DNA of 64,000 bases from Bathymodiolus brooksi (Eukaryota > Mollusca > Bivalvia > Mytilida > Modiolidae). The notes beneath the pieces are model-generated. The model ran no database searches. It worked only from the letters and a program-made list of their open reading frames with translations, and was not told where the DNA came from. The stretch spans positions 64,928,397 to 64,992,396 of the forward strand of contig OY804588.1 of assembly GCA_963680875.1 (NCBI GenBank). The letters run 5' to 3'. This document shows, piece by piece, positions 35,844 through 50,400 of this stretch. The translations under genes were made by a program, and so were the position numbers. Position 1 is the stretch's first letter; each line of letters begins with the position of its first letter.

Positions 35844-37760
35844 TTTTCTTGTTGGTCATTGTATTGCTTGTCATGTGATTTACCGTTCTGATTACCCCTT
35901 TGATATCTTCAAACCTTTCTTGTAGGTCATTGTATTGCCTGTCATGTGATTTACAGTTCTGATTACCCCTTTGATATCTTCAAACTTTTCTTGTTGGTCA
36001 TTGTATTGCCTGTCATGTGAGTTACCGTTCTGATTAACCCTTTGATATCTTCAAGCTTTTCTTGTTGGTCATTGTATTGCCTGTCATGTGATTTACAGTT
36101 CTGATTACCCCTTTGATATCTTCAAACCTTTCTTGTTGGTCATTGTATTGCCTGTCATGTGATTTACCGTTCTGATTACCACTTTGATATCTTCAAACTT
36201 TTCTTGTTGGTCATTGTATTGCCTCTCATGTGATTTACCGTTCTGATTACCCCTTTGATATCTTAAAACTTTTCTTGTTGGTCATTGTATTGCTTGTCAT
36301 GTGATTTACCGTTCTGATTACCCCTTTGATATCTTCAAACTTTTCTTGTTGGTCATTGTATTGCCTGTCATGTGATTTACAGTTCTGATTACCCCATTGA
36401 TATCTTCAAACCTTTCTTGTAGGTCATTGTATTGCCTGTCATGTGATTTACAGTTCTGATTACCCCTTTGATATCTTCAAACTTTCCTTGTTGGTCATTG
36501 CATTGCTTGTCATGTGATTTACCGTTCTGATTACCCCTTTGATATTTTCAAACTTTTCTTGTTGGTCATTGTATTGCCTGTCATGTGAGTTACCGTTCTG
36601 ATTAACCCTTTGATATCTTCTAGCTTTTCTTGTTGGTCATTGTATTGCCTGTCATGTGATTTACAGTTCTGATTACCCTTTTGATATCTTCAAATCTTTC
36701 TTGTAGGTCATTGTATTGCCTGTCATGTGATTTACAGTTCTGATTACCCCTTTGATATCTTCAAACTTTCCTTGTTGGTCATTGCATTGCTTGTCATGTG
36801 ATTTACCGTTCTGATTACCCCTTTGATATCTTCAAACTTTTCTTGTTGGTCATTGTATTGCCTGTCATGTGATTTACCGTTCTGATTACCACTTTGATAT
36901 CTTCAAACTTTTCTTGTTGGTCATTGTATTTCCTGTCATGTGATTTACCGTTCTGATTACCCCTTTGATATCTTCAAACTTTTCTTGTTGGTCATTGTAT
37001 TTCCTGTCATGTGATTTACCGTTCTGATTACCCCTTTGATATCTTCAAACTTTTCTTTTTGGTCATTGTATTGCCTGTCATGTGATTTACCGTTCTGATT
37101 ACCCCTTTGATATCTTCAAACCTTTCTTGTAGGTCATTGTATTGCCTGTCATGTGATTTACAGTTCTGATTACCCCTTTGATATCTTCAAACTTTCCTTG
37201 TTGGTCATTGCATTGCCTGTCATGTGAGTTACCGTTCTGATTACCCCTTTGATATCTTCAAACTTTTCTTGTTGGTCATTGTATTTCCTGTCTTGTGATA
37301 TACCGTTCTGATTACCCCTTTGATATCTTCAAACTTTTCTTGTTGGTCATTGTATTGCCTGTCATGTGAGTTACCGTTCTGATTAACCCTTTGATATCTT
37401 CAAGCTTTTCTTGTTGGTCATTGTATTGCTTGTCATGTGATTTACAGTTCTGATTACCCCTTTGAAATCTTCAAACCTTTCTTGTAGGTCATTGTATTGC
37501 CTGTCATGTGATTTACAGTTCTGATTACCCCTTTGATATCTTCAAACTTTCCTTGTTGGTCATTGCATTGCTTGTCATGTGATTTACCGCTCTGATTACC
37601 CCTTTGATATCTTCAAACTTTTCTTGTTTGTCATTGTATTGCAGGTCATGTGATTTACCGTTCTGATTACCACTTTGATATCTTCAAACTTTTCTTGTTG
37701 GTCATTGTATTGCCTGTCATGTGATTTACCGTTCTGATTACCCCTTTGATATCTTCAAAC

Positions 37761-40700
37761 TTTTCTTGTTGGTCATTGTATTGCCTGTCATGTGATTTAC
37801 AGTTCTGATTACCCCATTGATATCTTCAAACCTTTCTTGTAGGTCATTGTATTGCCTGTCATGTGATTTACAGTTCTGATTACCCCTTTGATATCTTCAA
37901 ACTTTCCTTGTTGGTCATTGCATTGCTTGTCATGTGATTTACCGTTCTGATTACCCCTTTGATATCTTCAAACTTTTCTTGTTGGTCATTGTATTTCCTG
38001 TCATGTGATATACCGTTCTGATTACGCCTTTGATATCTTCAAACTTTTCTTGTTGGTCATTGTATTTCTTGTCATGTGATTTACTGTTCTGATTACCCCT
38101 TTGATATCTTCAAGCTTTTCTTGTTGGTCATTGTATTGCCTGTCATGTGATTTACCGTTCTGATTACCACTTTGATATCTTCAAACTTTTCTTGTTGGTC
38201 ATTGTATTGCCTGTCATGTGAGTTACCGTTCTAATTACCCCTTTGATATCTTCAAACTTTTCTTGTTGGTCATTGTATTTCCTGTCATGTGATATACCAT
38301 TCTGATTACCCCTTTGATATCTTCAAACTTTCCTTGTTGGTCATTGTATTTCCTGTCATGTGATTTACCGTTCTGTTTACCCCTTTGATATCTTCAAACT
38401 TTTCTTGTTGGTCATTGTATTGCTTGTCATGTGATTTACCGCTCTGATTACCCCTTTGATATCTTCAAACCTTTCTTGTAGGTCATTGTATTGCCTGTCA
38501 TGAGATTTACAGTTCTGATTACCCCTTTGATATCTTCAAACTTTTCTTGTTGGTCATTGTATTGCCTGTCATGTGAGTTACCGTTCTGATTAACCCTTTG
38601 ATATCTTCAAGCTTTTCTTGTTGGTCATTGTATTGCCTGTCATGTGATTTACAGTTCTGATTACCCCTTTGATATCTTCAAACCTTTCTTGTTGGTCATT
38701 GTATTGCCTGTCATGTGATTTACCGTTCTGATTACCACTTTGATATCTTCAAACTTTCCTTGTTGGTCATTGCATTGCTTGTCATGTGATTTACCGTTCT
38801 GATTACCCCTTTGATATCTTCAAACTTTTCTTGTTGGTCATTGTATTTCCTGTCATGTGATATACCGTTCTGATTACGCCTTTGATATCTTCAAACTTTT
38901 CTTGTTGGTCATTGTATTTCTTGTCATGTGATTTACCGTTCTGATTACCCCTTTGATATCTTCAAGCTTTTCTTGTTGGTCATTGTATTGCCTGTCATGT
39001 GATTTACCGTTCTGATTACCACTTTGATATCTTCAAACTTTTCTTGTTGGTCATTGTATTGCCTGTCATGTGAGTTACCGTTCTAATTACCCCTTTGATA
39101 TCTTCAAACTTTTCTTGTTGGTCATTGTATTTCCTGTCATGTGATATACCATTCTGATTACCCCTTTGATATCTTCAAACTTTCCTTGTTGGTCATTGTA
39201 TTTCCTGTCATGTGATTTACCGTTCTGTTTACCCCTTTGATATCTTCAAACTTTTCTTGTTGGTCATTGTATTGCTTGTCATGTGATTTACCGTTCTGAT
39301 TACCCCTTTGATATCTTCAAACCTTTCTTGTAGGTCATTGTATTGCCTGTCATGTGATTTACAGTTCTGATTACCCCTTTGATATCTTCAAACTTTTCTT
39401 GTTGGTCATTGTATTGCCTGTCATGTGAGTTACCGTTCTGATTAACCCTTTGATATCTTCAAGCTTTTCTTGTTGGTCATTGTATTGCCTGTCATGTGAT
39501 TTACAGTTCTGATTACCCCTTTGATATCTTCAAACCTTTCTTGTTGGTCATTGTATTGCCTGTCATGTGATTTACCGTTCTGATTACCACTTTGATATCT
39601 TCAAACTTTTCTTGTTGGTCATTGTATTGCCTCTCATGTGATTTACCGTTCTGATTACCCCTTTGATATCTTCAAACTTTTCTTGTTGGTCATTGTATTG
39701 CTTGTCATGTGATTTACCGTTCTGATTACCCCTTTGATATCTTCAAACTTTTCTTGTTGGTCATTGTATTGCCTGTCATGTGATTTACAGTTCTGATTAC
39801 CCCATTGATATCTTCAAACCTTTCTTGTAGGTCATTGTATTGCCTGTCATGTGATTTACAGTTCTGATTACCCCTTTGATATCTTCAAACTTTCCTTGTT
39901 GGTCATTGCATTGCTTGTCATGTGATTTACCGTTCTGATTACCCCTTTGATATTTTCAAACTTTTCTTGTTGGTCATTGTATTGCCTGTCATGTGAGCTA
40001 CCGTTCTGATTAACCCTTTGATATCTTCTAGCTTTTCTTGTTGGTCATTGTATTGCCTGTCATGTGATTTACAGTTCTGATTACCCCTTTGATATCTTCA
40101 AATCTTTCTTGTAGGTCATTGTATTGCCTGTCATGTGATTTACAGTTCTGATTACCCCTTTGATATCTTCAAACTTTCCTTGTTGGTCATTGCATTGCTT
40201 GTCATGTGATTTACCGTTCTGATTACCCCTTTGATATCTTCAAACTTTTCTTGTTGGTCATTGTATTGCCTGTCATGTGATTTACCGTTCTGATTACCAC
40301 TTTGATATCTTCAAACTCTTCTTGTTGGTCATTGTATTGCCTGTCATGTGATTTACCGTTCTGATTACCACTTTGATATCTTCAAACTTTTCTTGTTGGT
40401 CATTGTATTTCCTGTCATGTGATATACCTTTCTGATTACGCCTTTGATATCTTCAAACTTTTCTTGTTGGTCATTGTATTTCTTGTCATGTGAGTTACCG
40501 TTCTAATTACCCCTTTGATATCTTCAAACTTTTCTTGTTGGTCATTGTATTTCCTGTCATGTGATATACCATTCTGATTACCCCTTTGATATCTTCAAAC
40601 TTTCCTTGTTGGTCATTGTATTTCCTGTCATGTGATTTACCGTTCTGTTTACCCCTTTGATATCTTCAAACTTTTCTTGTTGGTCATTGTATTGCTTGTC

Positions 40701-41239
40701 ATGTGATTTACCGTTCTGATTACCCCTTTGATATCTTCAAACCTTTCTTGTAGGTCATTGTATTGCCTGTCATGTGATTTACAGTTCTGATTACCCCTTT
40801 GATATCTTCAAACTTTTCTTGTTGGTCATTGTATTGCCTGTCATGTGAGTTACCGTTCTGATTAACCCTTTGATATCTTCAAGCTTTTCTTGTTGGTCAT
40901 TGTATTGCCTGTCATGTGATTTACAGTTCTGATTACCCCTTTGATATCTTCAAACCTTTCTTGTTGGTCATTGTATTGCCTGTCATGTGATTTACCGTTC
41001 TGATTACCACTTTGATATCTTCAAACTTTTCTTGTTGGTCATTGTATTGCCTCTCATGTGATTTACCGTTCTGATTACCCCTTTGATATCTTCAAACTTT
41101 TCTTGTTGGTCATTGTATTGCCTGTCATGTGATTTACCGTTCTGATTACCCCTTTGATATCTTCAAACTTTTCTTGTTGGTCATTGTATTTCCTGTCATG
41201 TGATTTACCGTTCTGATTACCCCTTTGATATCTTCAAAC
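37761..41239 (+). repeat. 49-monomer tandem repeat, copy 1 (3479 bp)
   Basis: It opens with the CAGTTC/CCCCATT monomer. Its markers recur at exactly plus 3479 in copy 2: TTACTGTTC 38083 to 41562, GCTCTG 38441 to 41920, TTCTAGC 40029 to 43508, ACTCTT 40315 to 43794, and the fusion monomer 40459 to 43938. Inside it a 12-monomer (852-bp) sub-period is visible, with GTTCTGTTT at 38371 and again at 39223. Confidence 0.88.
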
Positions 41240-44200
41240 TTTTCTTGTTGGTCATTGTATTGCCTGTCATGTGATTTACAGTTCTGATTACCCCATTGAT
41301 ATCTTCAAACCTTTCTTGTAGGTCATTGTATTGCCTGTCATGTGATTTACAGTTCTGATTACCCCTTTGATATCTTCAAACTTTCCTTGTTGGTCATTGC
41401 ATTGCTTGTCATGTGATTTACCGTTCTGATTACCCCTTTGATATCTTCAAACTTTTCTTGTTGGTCATTGTATTTCCTGTCATGTGATATACCGTTCTGA
41501 TTACGCCTTTGATATCTTCAAACTTTTCTTGTTGGTCATTGTATTTCTTGTCATGTGATTTACTGTTCTGATTACCCCTTTGATATCTTCAAGCTTTTCT
41601 TGTTGGTCATTGTATTGCCTGTCATGTGATTTACCGTTCTGATTACCACTTTGATATCTTCAAACTTTTCTTGTTGGTCATTGTATTGCCTGTCATGTGA
41701 GTTACCGTTCTAATTACCCCTTTGATATCTTCAAACTTTTCTTGTTGGTCATTGTATTTCCTGTCATGTGATATACCATTCTGATTACCCCTTTGATATC
41801 TTCAAACTTTCCTTGTTGGTCATTGTATTTCCTGTCATGTGATTTACCGTTCTGTTTACCCCTTTGATATCTTCAAACTTTTCTTGTTGGTCATTGTATT
41901 GCTTGTCATGTGATTTACCGCTCTGATTACCCCTTTGATATCTTCAAACCTTTCTTGTAGGTCATTGTATTGCCTGTCATGAGATTTACAGTTCTGATTA
42001 CCCCTTTGATATCTTCAAACTTTTCTTGTTGGTCATTGTATTGCCTGTCATGTGAGTTACCGTTCTGATTAACCCTTTGATATCTTCAAGCTTTTCTTGT
42101 TGGTCATTGTATTGCCTGTCATGTGATTTACAGTTCTGATTACCCCTTTGATATCTTCAAACCTTTCTTGTTGGTCATTGTATTGCCTGTCATGTGATTT
42201 ACCGTTCTGATTACCACTTTGATATCTTCAAACTTTCCTTGTTGGTCATTGCATTGCTTGTCATGTGATTTACCGTTCTGATTACCCCTTTGATATCTTC
42301 AAACTTTTCTTGTTGGTCATTGTATTTCCTGTCATGTGATATACCGTTCTGATTACGCCTTTGATATCTTCAAACTTTTCTTGTTGGTCATTGTATTTCT
42401 TGTCATGTGATTTACCGTTCTGATTACCCCTTTGATATCTTCAAGCTTTTCTTGTTGGTCATTGTATTGCCTGTCATGTGATTTACCGTTCTGATTACCA
42501 CTTTGATATCTTCAAACTTTTCTTGTTGGTCATTGTATTGCCTGTCATGTGAGTTACCGTTCTAATTACCCCTTTGATATCTTCAAACTTTTCTTGTTGG
42601 TCATTGTATTTCCTGTCATGTGATATACCATTCTGATTACCCCTTTGATATCTTCAAACTTTCCTTGTTGGTCATTGTATTTCCTGTCATGTGATTTACC
42701 GTTCTGTTTACCCCTTTGATATCTTCAAACTTTTCTTGTTGGTCATTGTATTGCTTGTCATGTGATTTACCGTTCTGATTACCCCTTTGATATCTTCAAA
42801 CCTTTCTTGTAGGTCATTGTATTGCCTGTCATGTGATTTACAGTTCTGATTACCCCTTTGATATCTTCAAACTTTTCTTGTTGGTCATTGTATTGCCTGT
42901 CATGTGAGTTACCGTTCTGATTAACCCTTTGATATCTTCAAGCTTTTCTTGTTGGTCATTGTATTGCCTGTCATGTGATTTACAGTTCTGATTACCCCTT
43001 TGATATCTTCAAACCTTTCTTGTTGGTCATTGTATTGCCTGTCATGTGATTTACCGTTCTGATTACCACTTTGATATCTTCAAACTTTTCTTGTTGGTCA
43101 TTGTATTGCCTCTCATGTGATTTACCGTTCTGATTACCCCTTTGATATCTTCAAACTTTTCTTGTTGGTCATTGTATTGCTTGTCATGTGATTTACCGTT
43201 CTGATTACCCCTTTGATATCTTCAAACTTTTCTTGTTGGTCATTGTATTGCCTGTCATGTGATTTACAGTTCTGATTACCCCATTGATATCTTCAAACCT
43301 TTCTTGTAGGTCATTGTATTGCCTGTCATGTGATTTACAGTTCTGATTACCCCTTTGATATCTTCAAACTTTCCTTGTTGGTCATTGCATTGCTTGTCAT
43401 GTGATTTACCGTTCTGATTACCCCTTTGATATTTTCAAACTTTTCTTGTTGGTCATTGTATTGCCTGTCATGTGAGCTACCGTTCTGATTAACCCTTTGA
43501 TATCTTCTAGCTTTTCTTGTTGGTCATTGTATTGCCTGTCATGTGATTTACAGTTCTGATTACCCCTTTGATATCTTCAAATCTTTCTTGTAGGTCATTG
43601 TATTGCCTGTCATGTGATTTACAGTTCTGATTACCCCTTTGATATCTTCAAACTTTCCTTGTTGGTCATTGCATTGCTTGTCATGTGATTTACCGTTCTG
43701 ATTACCCCTTTGATATCTTCAAACTTTTCTTGTTGGTCATTGTATTGCCTGTCATGTGATTTACCGTTCTGATTACCACTTTGATATCTTCAAACTCTTC
43801 TTGTTGGTCATTGTATTGCCTGTCATGTGATTTACCGTTCTGATTACCACTTTGATATCTTCAAACTTTTCTTGTTGGTCATTGTATTTCCTGTCATGTG
43901 ATATACCTTTCTGATTACGCCTTTGATATCTTCAAACTTTTCTTGTTGGTCATTGTATTTCTTGTCATGTGAGTTACCGTTCTAATTACCCCTTTGATAT
44001 CTTCAAACTTTTCTTGTTGGTCATTGTATTTCCTGTCATGTGATATACCATTCTGATTACCCCTTTGATATCTTCAAACTTTCCTTGTTGGTCATTGTAT
44101 TTCCTGTCATGTGATTTACCGTTCTGTTTACCCCTTTGATATCTTCAAACTTTTCTTGTTGGTCATTGTATTGCTTGTCATGTGATTTACCGTTCTGATT

Positions 44201-44718
44201 ACCCCTTTGATATCTTCAAACCTTTCTTGTAGGTCATTGTATTGCCTGTCATGTGATTTACAGTTCTGATTACCCCTTTGATATCTTCAAACTTTTCTTG
44301 TTGGTCATTGTATTGCCTGTCATGTGAGTTACCGTTCTGATTAACCCTTTGATATCTTCAAGCTTTTCTTGTTGGTCATTGTATTGCCTGTCATGTGATT
44401 TACAGTTCTGATTACCCCTTTGATATCTTCAAACCTTTCTTGTTGGTCATTGTATTGCCTGTCATGTGATTTACCGTTCTGATTACCACTTTGATATCTT
44501 CAAACTTTTCTTGTTGGTCATTGTATTGCCTCTCATGTGATTTACCGTTCTGATTACCCCTTTGATATCTTCAAACTTTTCTTGTTGGTCATTGTATTGC
44601 CTGTCATGTGATTTACCGTTCTGATTACCCCTTTGATATCTTCAAACTTTTCTTGTTGGTCATTGTATTTCCTGTCATGTGATTTACCGTTCTGATTACC
44701 CCTTTGATATCTTCAAAC
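41240..44718 (+). repeat. 49-monomer tandem repeat, copy 2 (3479 bp)
   Basis: Direct tandem copy of 37761-41239; I saw no difference at the markers compared. It includes ACTCTTCTTG at 43794 and TATACCTTTCTG near 43903. Those two rare changes also occur once in the second superblock (ACTCTT at 57283). The second superblock therefore carries a single copy where this one carries two. Confidence 0.87.
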
Positions 44719-47274
44719 TTTTCTTGTTGGTCATTGTATTTCCTGTCATGTGATTTACCGTTCTGATTACCCCTTTGATATCTTCAAACGTTTCTTTTTG
44801 GTCATTGTATTGCCTGTCATGTGATTTACCGTTCTGATTACCCCTTTGATATCTTCAAACCTTTCTTGTAGGTCATTGTATTGCCTGTCATGTGATTTAC
44901 AGTTCTGATTACCCCTTTGATATCTTCAAACTTTCCTTGTTGGTCATTGCATTGCCTGTCATGTGAGTTACCGTTCTGATTACCCCTTTGATATCTTCAA
45001 ACTTTTCTTGTTGGTCATTGTATTTCCTGTCTTGTGATATACCGTTCTGATTACCCCTTTGATATCTTCAAACTTTTCTTGTTGGTCATTGTATTGCCTG
45101 TCATGTGAGTTACCGTTCTGATTAACCCTTTGATATCTTCAAGCTTTTCTTGTTGGTCATTGTATTGCTTGTCCTGTGATTTACAGTTCTGATTACCCCT
45201 TTGAAATCTTCAAACCTTTCTTGTAGGTCATTGTATTGCCTGTCATGTGATTTACAGTTCTGATTACCCCTTTGATATCTTCAAACTTTCCTTGTTGGTC
45301 ATTGCATTGCTTGTCATGTGATTTACCGTTCTGATTACCCCTTTGATATCTTCAAACTTTTCTTGTTTGTCATTGTATTGCAGGTCATGTGATTTACCGT
45401 TCTGATTACCACTTTGATATCTTCAAACTTTTCTTGTTGGTCATTGTATTGCCTGTCATGTGATTTACCGTTCTGATTACCCCTTTGATATCTTCAAACT
45501 TTCCTTGTTGGTCATTGCATTGCTTGTCATGTGATTTACCGTTCTGATTACCCCTTTGATATCTTCAAACTTTTCTTGTTGGTCATTGTATTGCAGGTCA
45601 TGTGATTTACCGTTTTGATTACCACTTTGATATCTTCAAACTTTTCTTGTTGTTCATTGTATTGCCTGTCATGTGATTTACCGTTCTGATTACCCCTTTG
45701 ATATCTTCAAACTTTTCTTGTTGGTCATTGTATTGCCTGTCATGTGATTTACAGTTCTGATTACCCCATTGATATCTTCAAACCTTTCTTGTAGGTCATT
45801 GTATTGCCTGTCATGTGATTTACAGTTCTGATTACCCCTTTGATATCTTCAAACTTTCCTTGTTGGTCATTGCATTGCTTGTCATGTGATTTACCGTTCT
45901 GATTACCCCTTTGATATTTTCAAACTTTTCTTGTTGGTCATTGTATTGCCTGTCATGTGAGTTACCGTTCTGATTAACCCTTTGATATCTTCAAGCTTTT
46001 CTTGTTGGTCATTGTATTGCCTGTCATGTGATTTACAGTTCTGATTACCCCTTTGATATCTTCAAATCTTTCTTGTAGGTCATTGTATTGCCTGTCATGT
46101 GATTTACAGTTCTGATTACCCCTTTGATATCTTCAAACTTTCCTTGTTGGTCATTGTATTTCCTGTCATGTGATTTACCGTTCTGATTACCCCTTTGATA
46201 TCTTCAAACTTTTCTTTTTGGTCATTGTATTGCCTGTCATGTGAGTTACCGTTCTAATTACCCCTTTGATATCTTCAAACTTTTCTTGTTGGTCATTGTA
46301 TTTCCTGTCATGTGATATACCATTCTGATTACCCCTTTGATATCTTCAAACTTTCCTTGTTGGTCATTGTATTTCCTGTCATGTGATTTACGGTTCTGTT
46401 TACCCCTTTGATATCTTCAAACTTTTCTTGTTGGTCATTGTATTGCTTGTCATGTGATTTACCGTTCTGATTACCCCTTTGATATCTTCAAACCTTTCTT
46501 GTAGGTCATTGTATTGCCTGTCATGTGATTTACAGTTCTGATTACCCCTTTGATATCTTCAAACTTTTCTTGTTGGTCATTGTATTGCCTGTCATGTGAG
46601 TTACCGTTCTGATTAACCCTTTGATATCTTCAAGCTTTACTTGTTGGTCATTGTATTGCCTGTCATGTGATTTACAGTTCTGATTACCCCTTTGATATCT
46701 TCAAACCTTTCTTGTTGGTCATTGTATTGCCTGTCATGTGATTTACCGTTCTGATTACCACTTTGATATCTTCAAACTTTTCTTGTTGGTCATTGCATTG
46801 CCTGTCATGTGATTTACCGTTCTGATTACCCCTTTGATATCTTCAAACTTTTCTTGTTGGTCATTGTATTGCCTGTCATGTGATTTACCGTTCTGATTAC
46901 CCCTTTGATATCTTCAAACTTTTCTTGTTGGTCATTGTATTTCCTGTCATGTGATTTACCGTTCTGATTACCCCTTTGATATCTTCAAACTTTTCTTGTT
47001 GGTCATTGTATTTCCTGTCATGTGATTTACCGTTCTGATTACCCCTTTGATATCTTCAAACTTTTCTTTTTGGTCATTGTATTGCCTGTCATGTGATTTA
47101 CCGTTCTGATTACCCCTTTGATATCTTCAAACCTTTCTTGTAGGTCATTGTATTGCCTGTCATGTGATTTACAGTTCTGATTACCCCTTTGATATCTTCA
47201 AACTTTCCTTGTTGGTCATTGCATTGCCTGTCATGTGAGTTACCGTTCTGATTACCCCTTTGATATCTTCAAAC

Positions 47275-47416
47275 TTTTCTTGTTGGTCATTGTATTTCCT
47301 GTCTTGTGATATACCGTTCTGATTACCCCTTTGATATCTTCAAACTTTTCTTGTTGGTCATTGTATTTCCTGTCTTGTGATATACCGTTCTGATTACCCC
47401 TTTGATATCTTCAAAC
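47275..47416 (+). repeat. Doubled GTCTTGTG monomer
   Basis: Two adjacent identical monomers (47275-47345 and 47346-47416), each with TATTTCCTGTCTTGTGATATACC. Everywhere else this monomer is single. It is a one-monomer duplication private to this site, and it shifts the offset between superblocks by 71 bp. Confidence 0.88.
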
Positions 47417-50400
47417 TTTTCTTGTTGGTCATTGTATTGCCTGTCATGTGAGTTACCGTTCTGATTAACCCTTTGATATCTTCAAGCTTTTCTTGTTGGT
47501 CATTGTATTGCCTGTCATGTGATTTACAGTTCTGATTACCCCTTTGATAACTTCAAACCTTTCTTGTAGGTCATTGTATTGCCTGTCATGTGATTTACAG
47601 TTCTGATTACCCCTTTGATATCTTCAAACTTTCCTTGTTGGTCATTGCATTGCTTGTCATGTGATTTACCGTTCTGATTACCCCTTTGATATCTTCAAAC
47701 TTTTCTTGTTGGTCATTGTATTGCAGGTCATGTGATTTACCGTTCTGATTACCACTTTGATATCTTCAAACTTTTCTTGTTGTTCATTGTATTGCCTGTC
47801 ATGTGATTTACCGTTCTGATTACCCCTTTGATATCTTCAAACTTTTCTTGTTGGTCATTGTATTGCCTGTCATGTGATTTACAGTTCTGATTACCCCATT
47901 GATATCTTCAAACCTTTCTTGTAGGTCATTGTATTGCCTGTCATGTGATTTACAGTTCTGATTACCCCTTTGATATCTTCAAACTTTCCTTGTTGGTCAT
48001 TGCATTGCTTGTCATGTGATTTACCGTTCTGATTATCCCTTTGATATTTTCAAACTTTTCTTGTTGGTCATTGTATTGCCTGTCATGTGAGTTACCGTTC
48101 TGATTAACCCTTTGATATCTTCTAGCTTTTCTTGTTGGTCATTGTATTGCCTGTCATGTGATTTACAGTTCTGATTACCCCTTTGATATCTTCAAATCTT
48201 TCTTGTAGGTCATTGTATTGCCTGTCATGTGATTTACAGTTCTGATTACCCCTTTGATATCTTCAAACTTTCCTTGTTGGTCATTGCATTGCTTGTCATG
48301 TGATTTACCGTTCTGATTACCCCTTTGATATCTTCAAACTTTTCTTGTTGGTCATTGTATTGCCTGTCATGTGATTTACCGTTCTGATTACCACTTTGAT
48401 ATCTTCAAACTTTTCTTGTTGGTCATTGTATTGCCTGTCATGTGATTTACCGTTCTGATTACCACTTTGATATCTTCAAACTTTTCTTGTTGGTCATTGT
48501 ATTTCCTGTCATGTGATATACCGTTCTGATTACGCCTTTGATATCTTCAAACTTTTCTTGTTGGTCATTGTATTTCTTGTCATGTGAGTTACCGTTCTAA
48601 TTACCCCTTTGATATCTTCAAACTTTTCTTGTTGGTCATTGTATTTCCTGTCATGTGATATACCATTCTGATTACCCCTTTGATATCTTCAAACTTTCCT
48701 TGTTGGTCATTGTATTTCCTGTCATGTGATTTACCGTTCTGTTTACCCCTTTGATATCTTCAAACTTTTCTTGTTGGTCATTGTATTGCTTGTCATGTGA
48801 TTTACCGTTCTGATTACCCCTTTGATATCTTCAAACCTTTCTTGTAGGTCATTGTATTGCCTGTCATGTGATTTACAGTTCTGATTACCCCTTTGATATC
48901 TTCAAACTTTTCTTGTTGGTCATTGTATTGCCTGTCATGTGAGCTACCGTTCTGATTAACCATTTGATATCTTCAAGCTTTTCTTGTTGGTCATTGTATT
49001 GCCTGTCATGTGATTTACCGTTCTGATTACCCCTTTGATATCTTCAAACCTTTCTTGTTGGTCATTGTATTGCCTGTCATGTGATTTACCGTTCTGATTA
49101 CCACTTTGATATCTTCAAACTTTTCTTGTTGGTCATTGTATTGCCTCTCATGTGATTTACCGTTCTGATTACCCCTTTGATATCTTCAAACTTTTCTTGT
49201 TGGTCATTGTATTGCCTGTCATGTGATTTACCGTTCTGATTACCCCTTTGATATCTTCAAACTTTTCTTGTTGGTCATTGTATTTCCTGTCATGTGATTT
49301 ACCGTTCTGATTACCCCTTTGTTATCTTCAAACTTTTCTTGTTGGTCATTGTATTTCCTGTCATGTGATTTACCGTTCTGATTACCCCTTTGATATCTTC
49401 AAACGTTTCTTTTTGGTAATTGTATTGCCTGTCATGTGATTTACCGTTCTGATTACCCCTTTGATATCTTCAAACCTTTCTTGTAGGTCATTGTATTGCC
49501 TGTCATGTGATTTACAGTTCTGATTACCCCTTTGATATCTTCAAACTTTCCTTGTTGGTCATTGCATTGCCTGTCATGTGAGTTACCGTTCTGATTACCC
49601 CTTTGATATCTTCAAACTTTTCTTGTTGGTCATTGTATTTCCTGTCTTGTGATATACCGTTCTGATTACCCCTTTGATATCTTCAAACTTTTCTTGTTGG
49701 TCATTGTATTGCCTGTCATGTGAGTTACCGTTCTGATTAACCCTTTGATATCTTCAAGCTTTTCTTGTTGGTCATTGTATTGCTTGTCATGTGATTTACA
49801 GTTCTGATTACCCCTTTGAAATCTTCAAACCTTTCTTGTAGGTCATTGTATTGCCTGTCATGTGATTTACAGTTCTGATTACCCCTTTGATATCTTCAAA
49901 CTTTCCTTGTTGGTCATTGCATTGCTTGTCATGTGATTTACCGTTCTGATTACCCCTTTGATATCTTCAAACTTTTCTTGTTTGTCATTGTATTGCAGGT
50001 CATGTGATTTACCGTTCTGATTACCACTTTGATATCTTCAAACTTTTCTTGTTGGTCATTATATTGCCTGTCATGTGATTTACCGTTCTGATTACCCCTT
50101 TGATATCTTCAAACTTTTCTTGTTGGTCATTGTATTGCCTGTCATGTGATTTACAGTTCTGATTACCCCTTTGATATCTTCAAACTTTTCTTGTTGGTCA
50201 TTGTATTGCCTGTCATGTGATTTACCGTTCTGATTACCCCTTTGATATCTTCAAACTTTTCTTGTTGGTCATTGTATTTCCTGTCATGTGATTTACCGTT
50301 CTGATTACCCCTTTGATATCTTCAAACTTTTCTTGTTGGTCATTGTATTTCCTGTCATGTGATTTACCGTTCTGATTACCCCTTTGATATCTTCAAACTT

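Larger units (their letters stand above)
27821..45499 (+). repeat. Superblock E1 (249 monomers, 17,679 bp)
   Basis: A large segment of 71-bp monomers with no 70-bp unit in it. It runs from a TTTCCTTG monomer preceding the CCGTTTTG/TTGTTCATTG monomers to the point where that same series restarts at 45500. It contains repeated modules marked by GTCTTGTG (29409, 31681, 32533, 37290, 45029), TTTGAAATC, CTTGTTTGTC, GCAGGTC and TTCTAGC monomers. Most of it has a counterpart in 45500-58988 sharing rare mutations. The boundaries are set by where the paralogous match begins. Confidence 0.75.
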
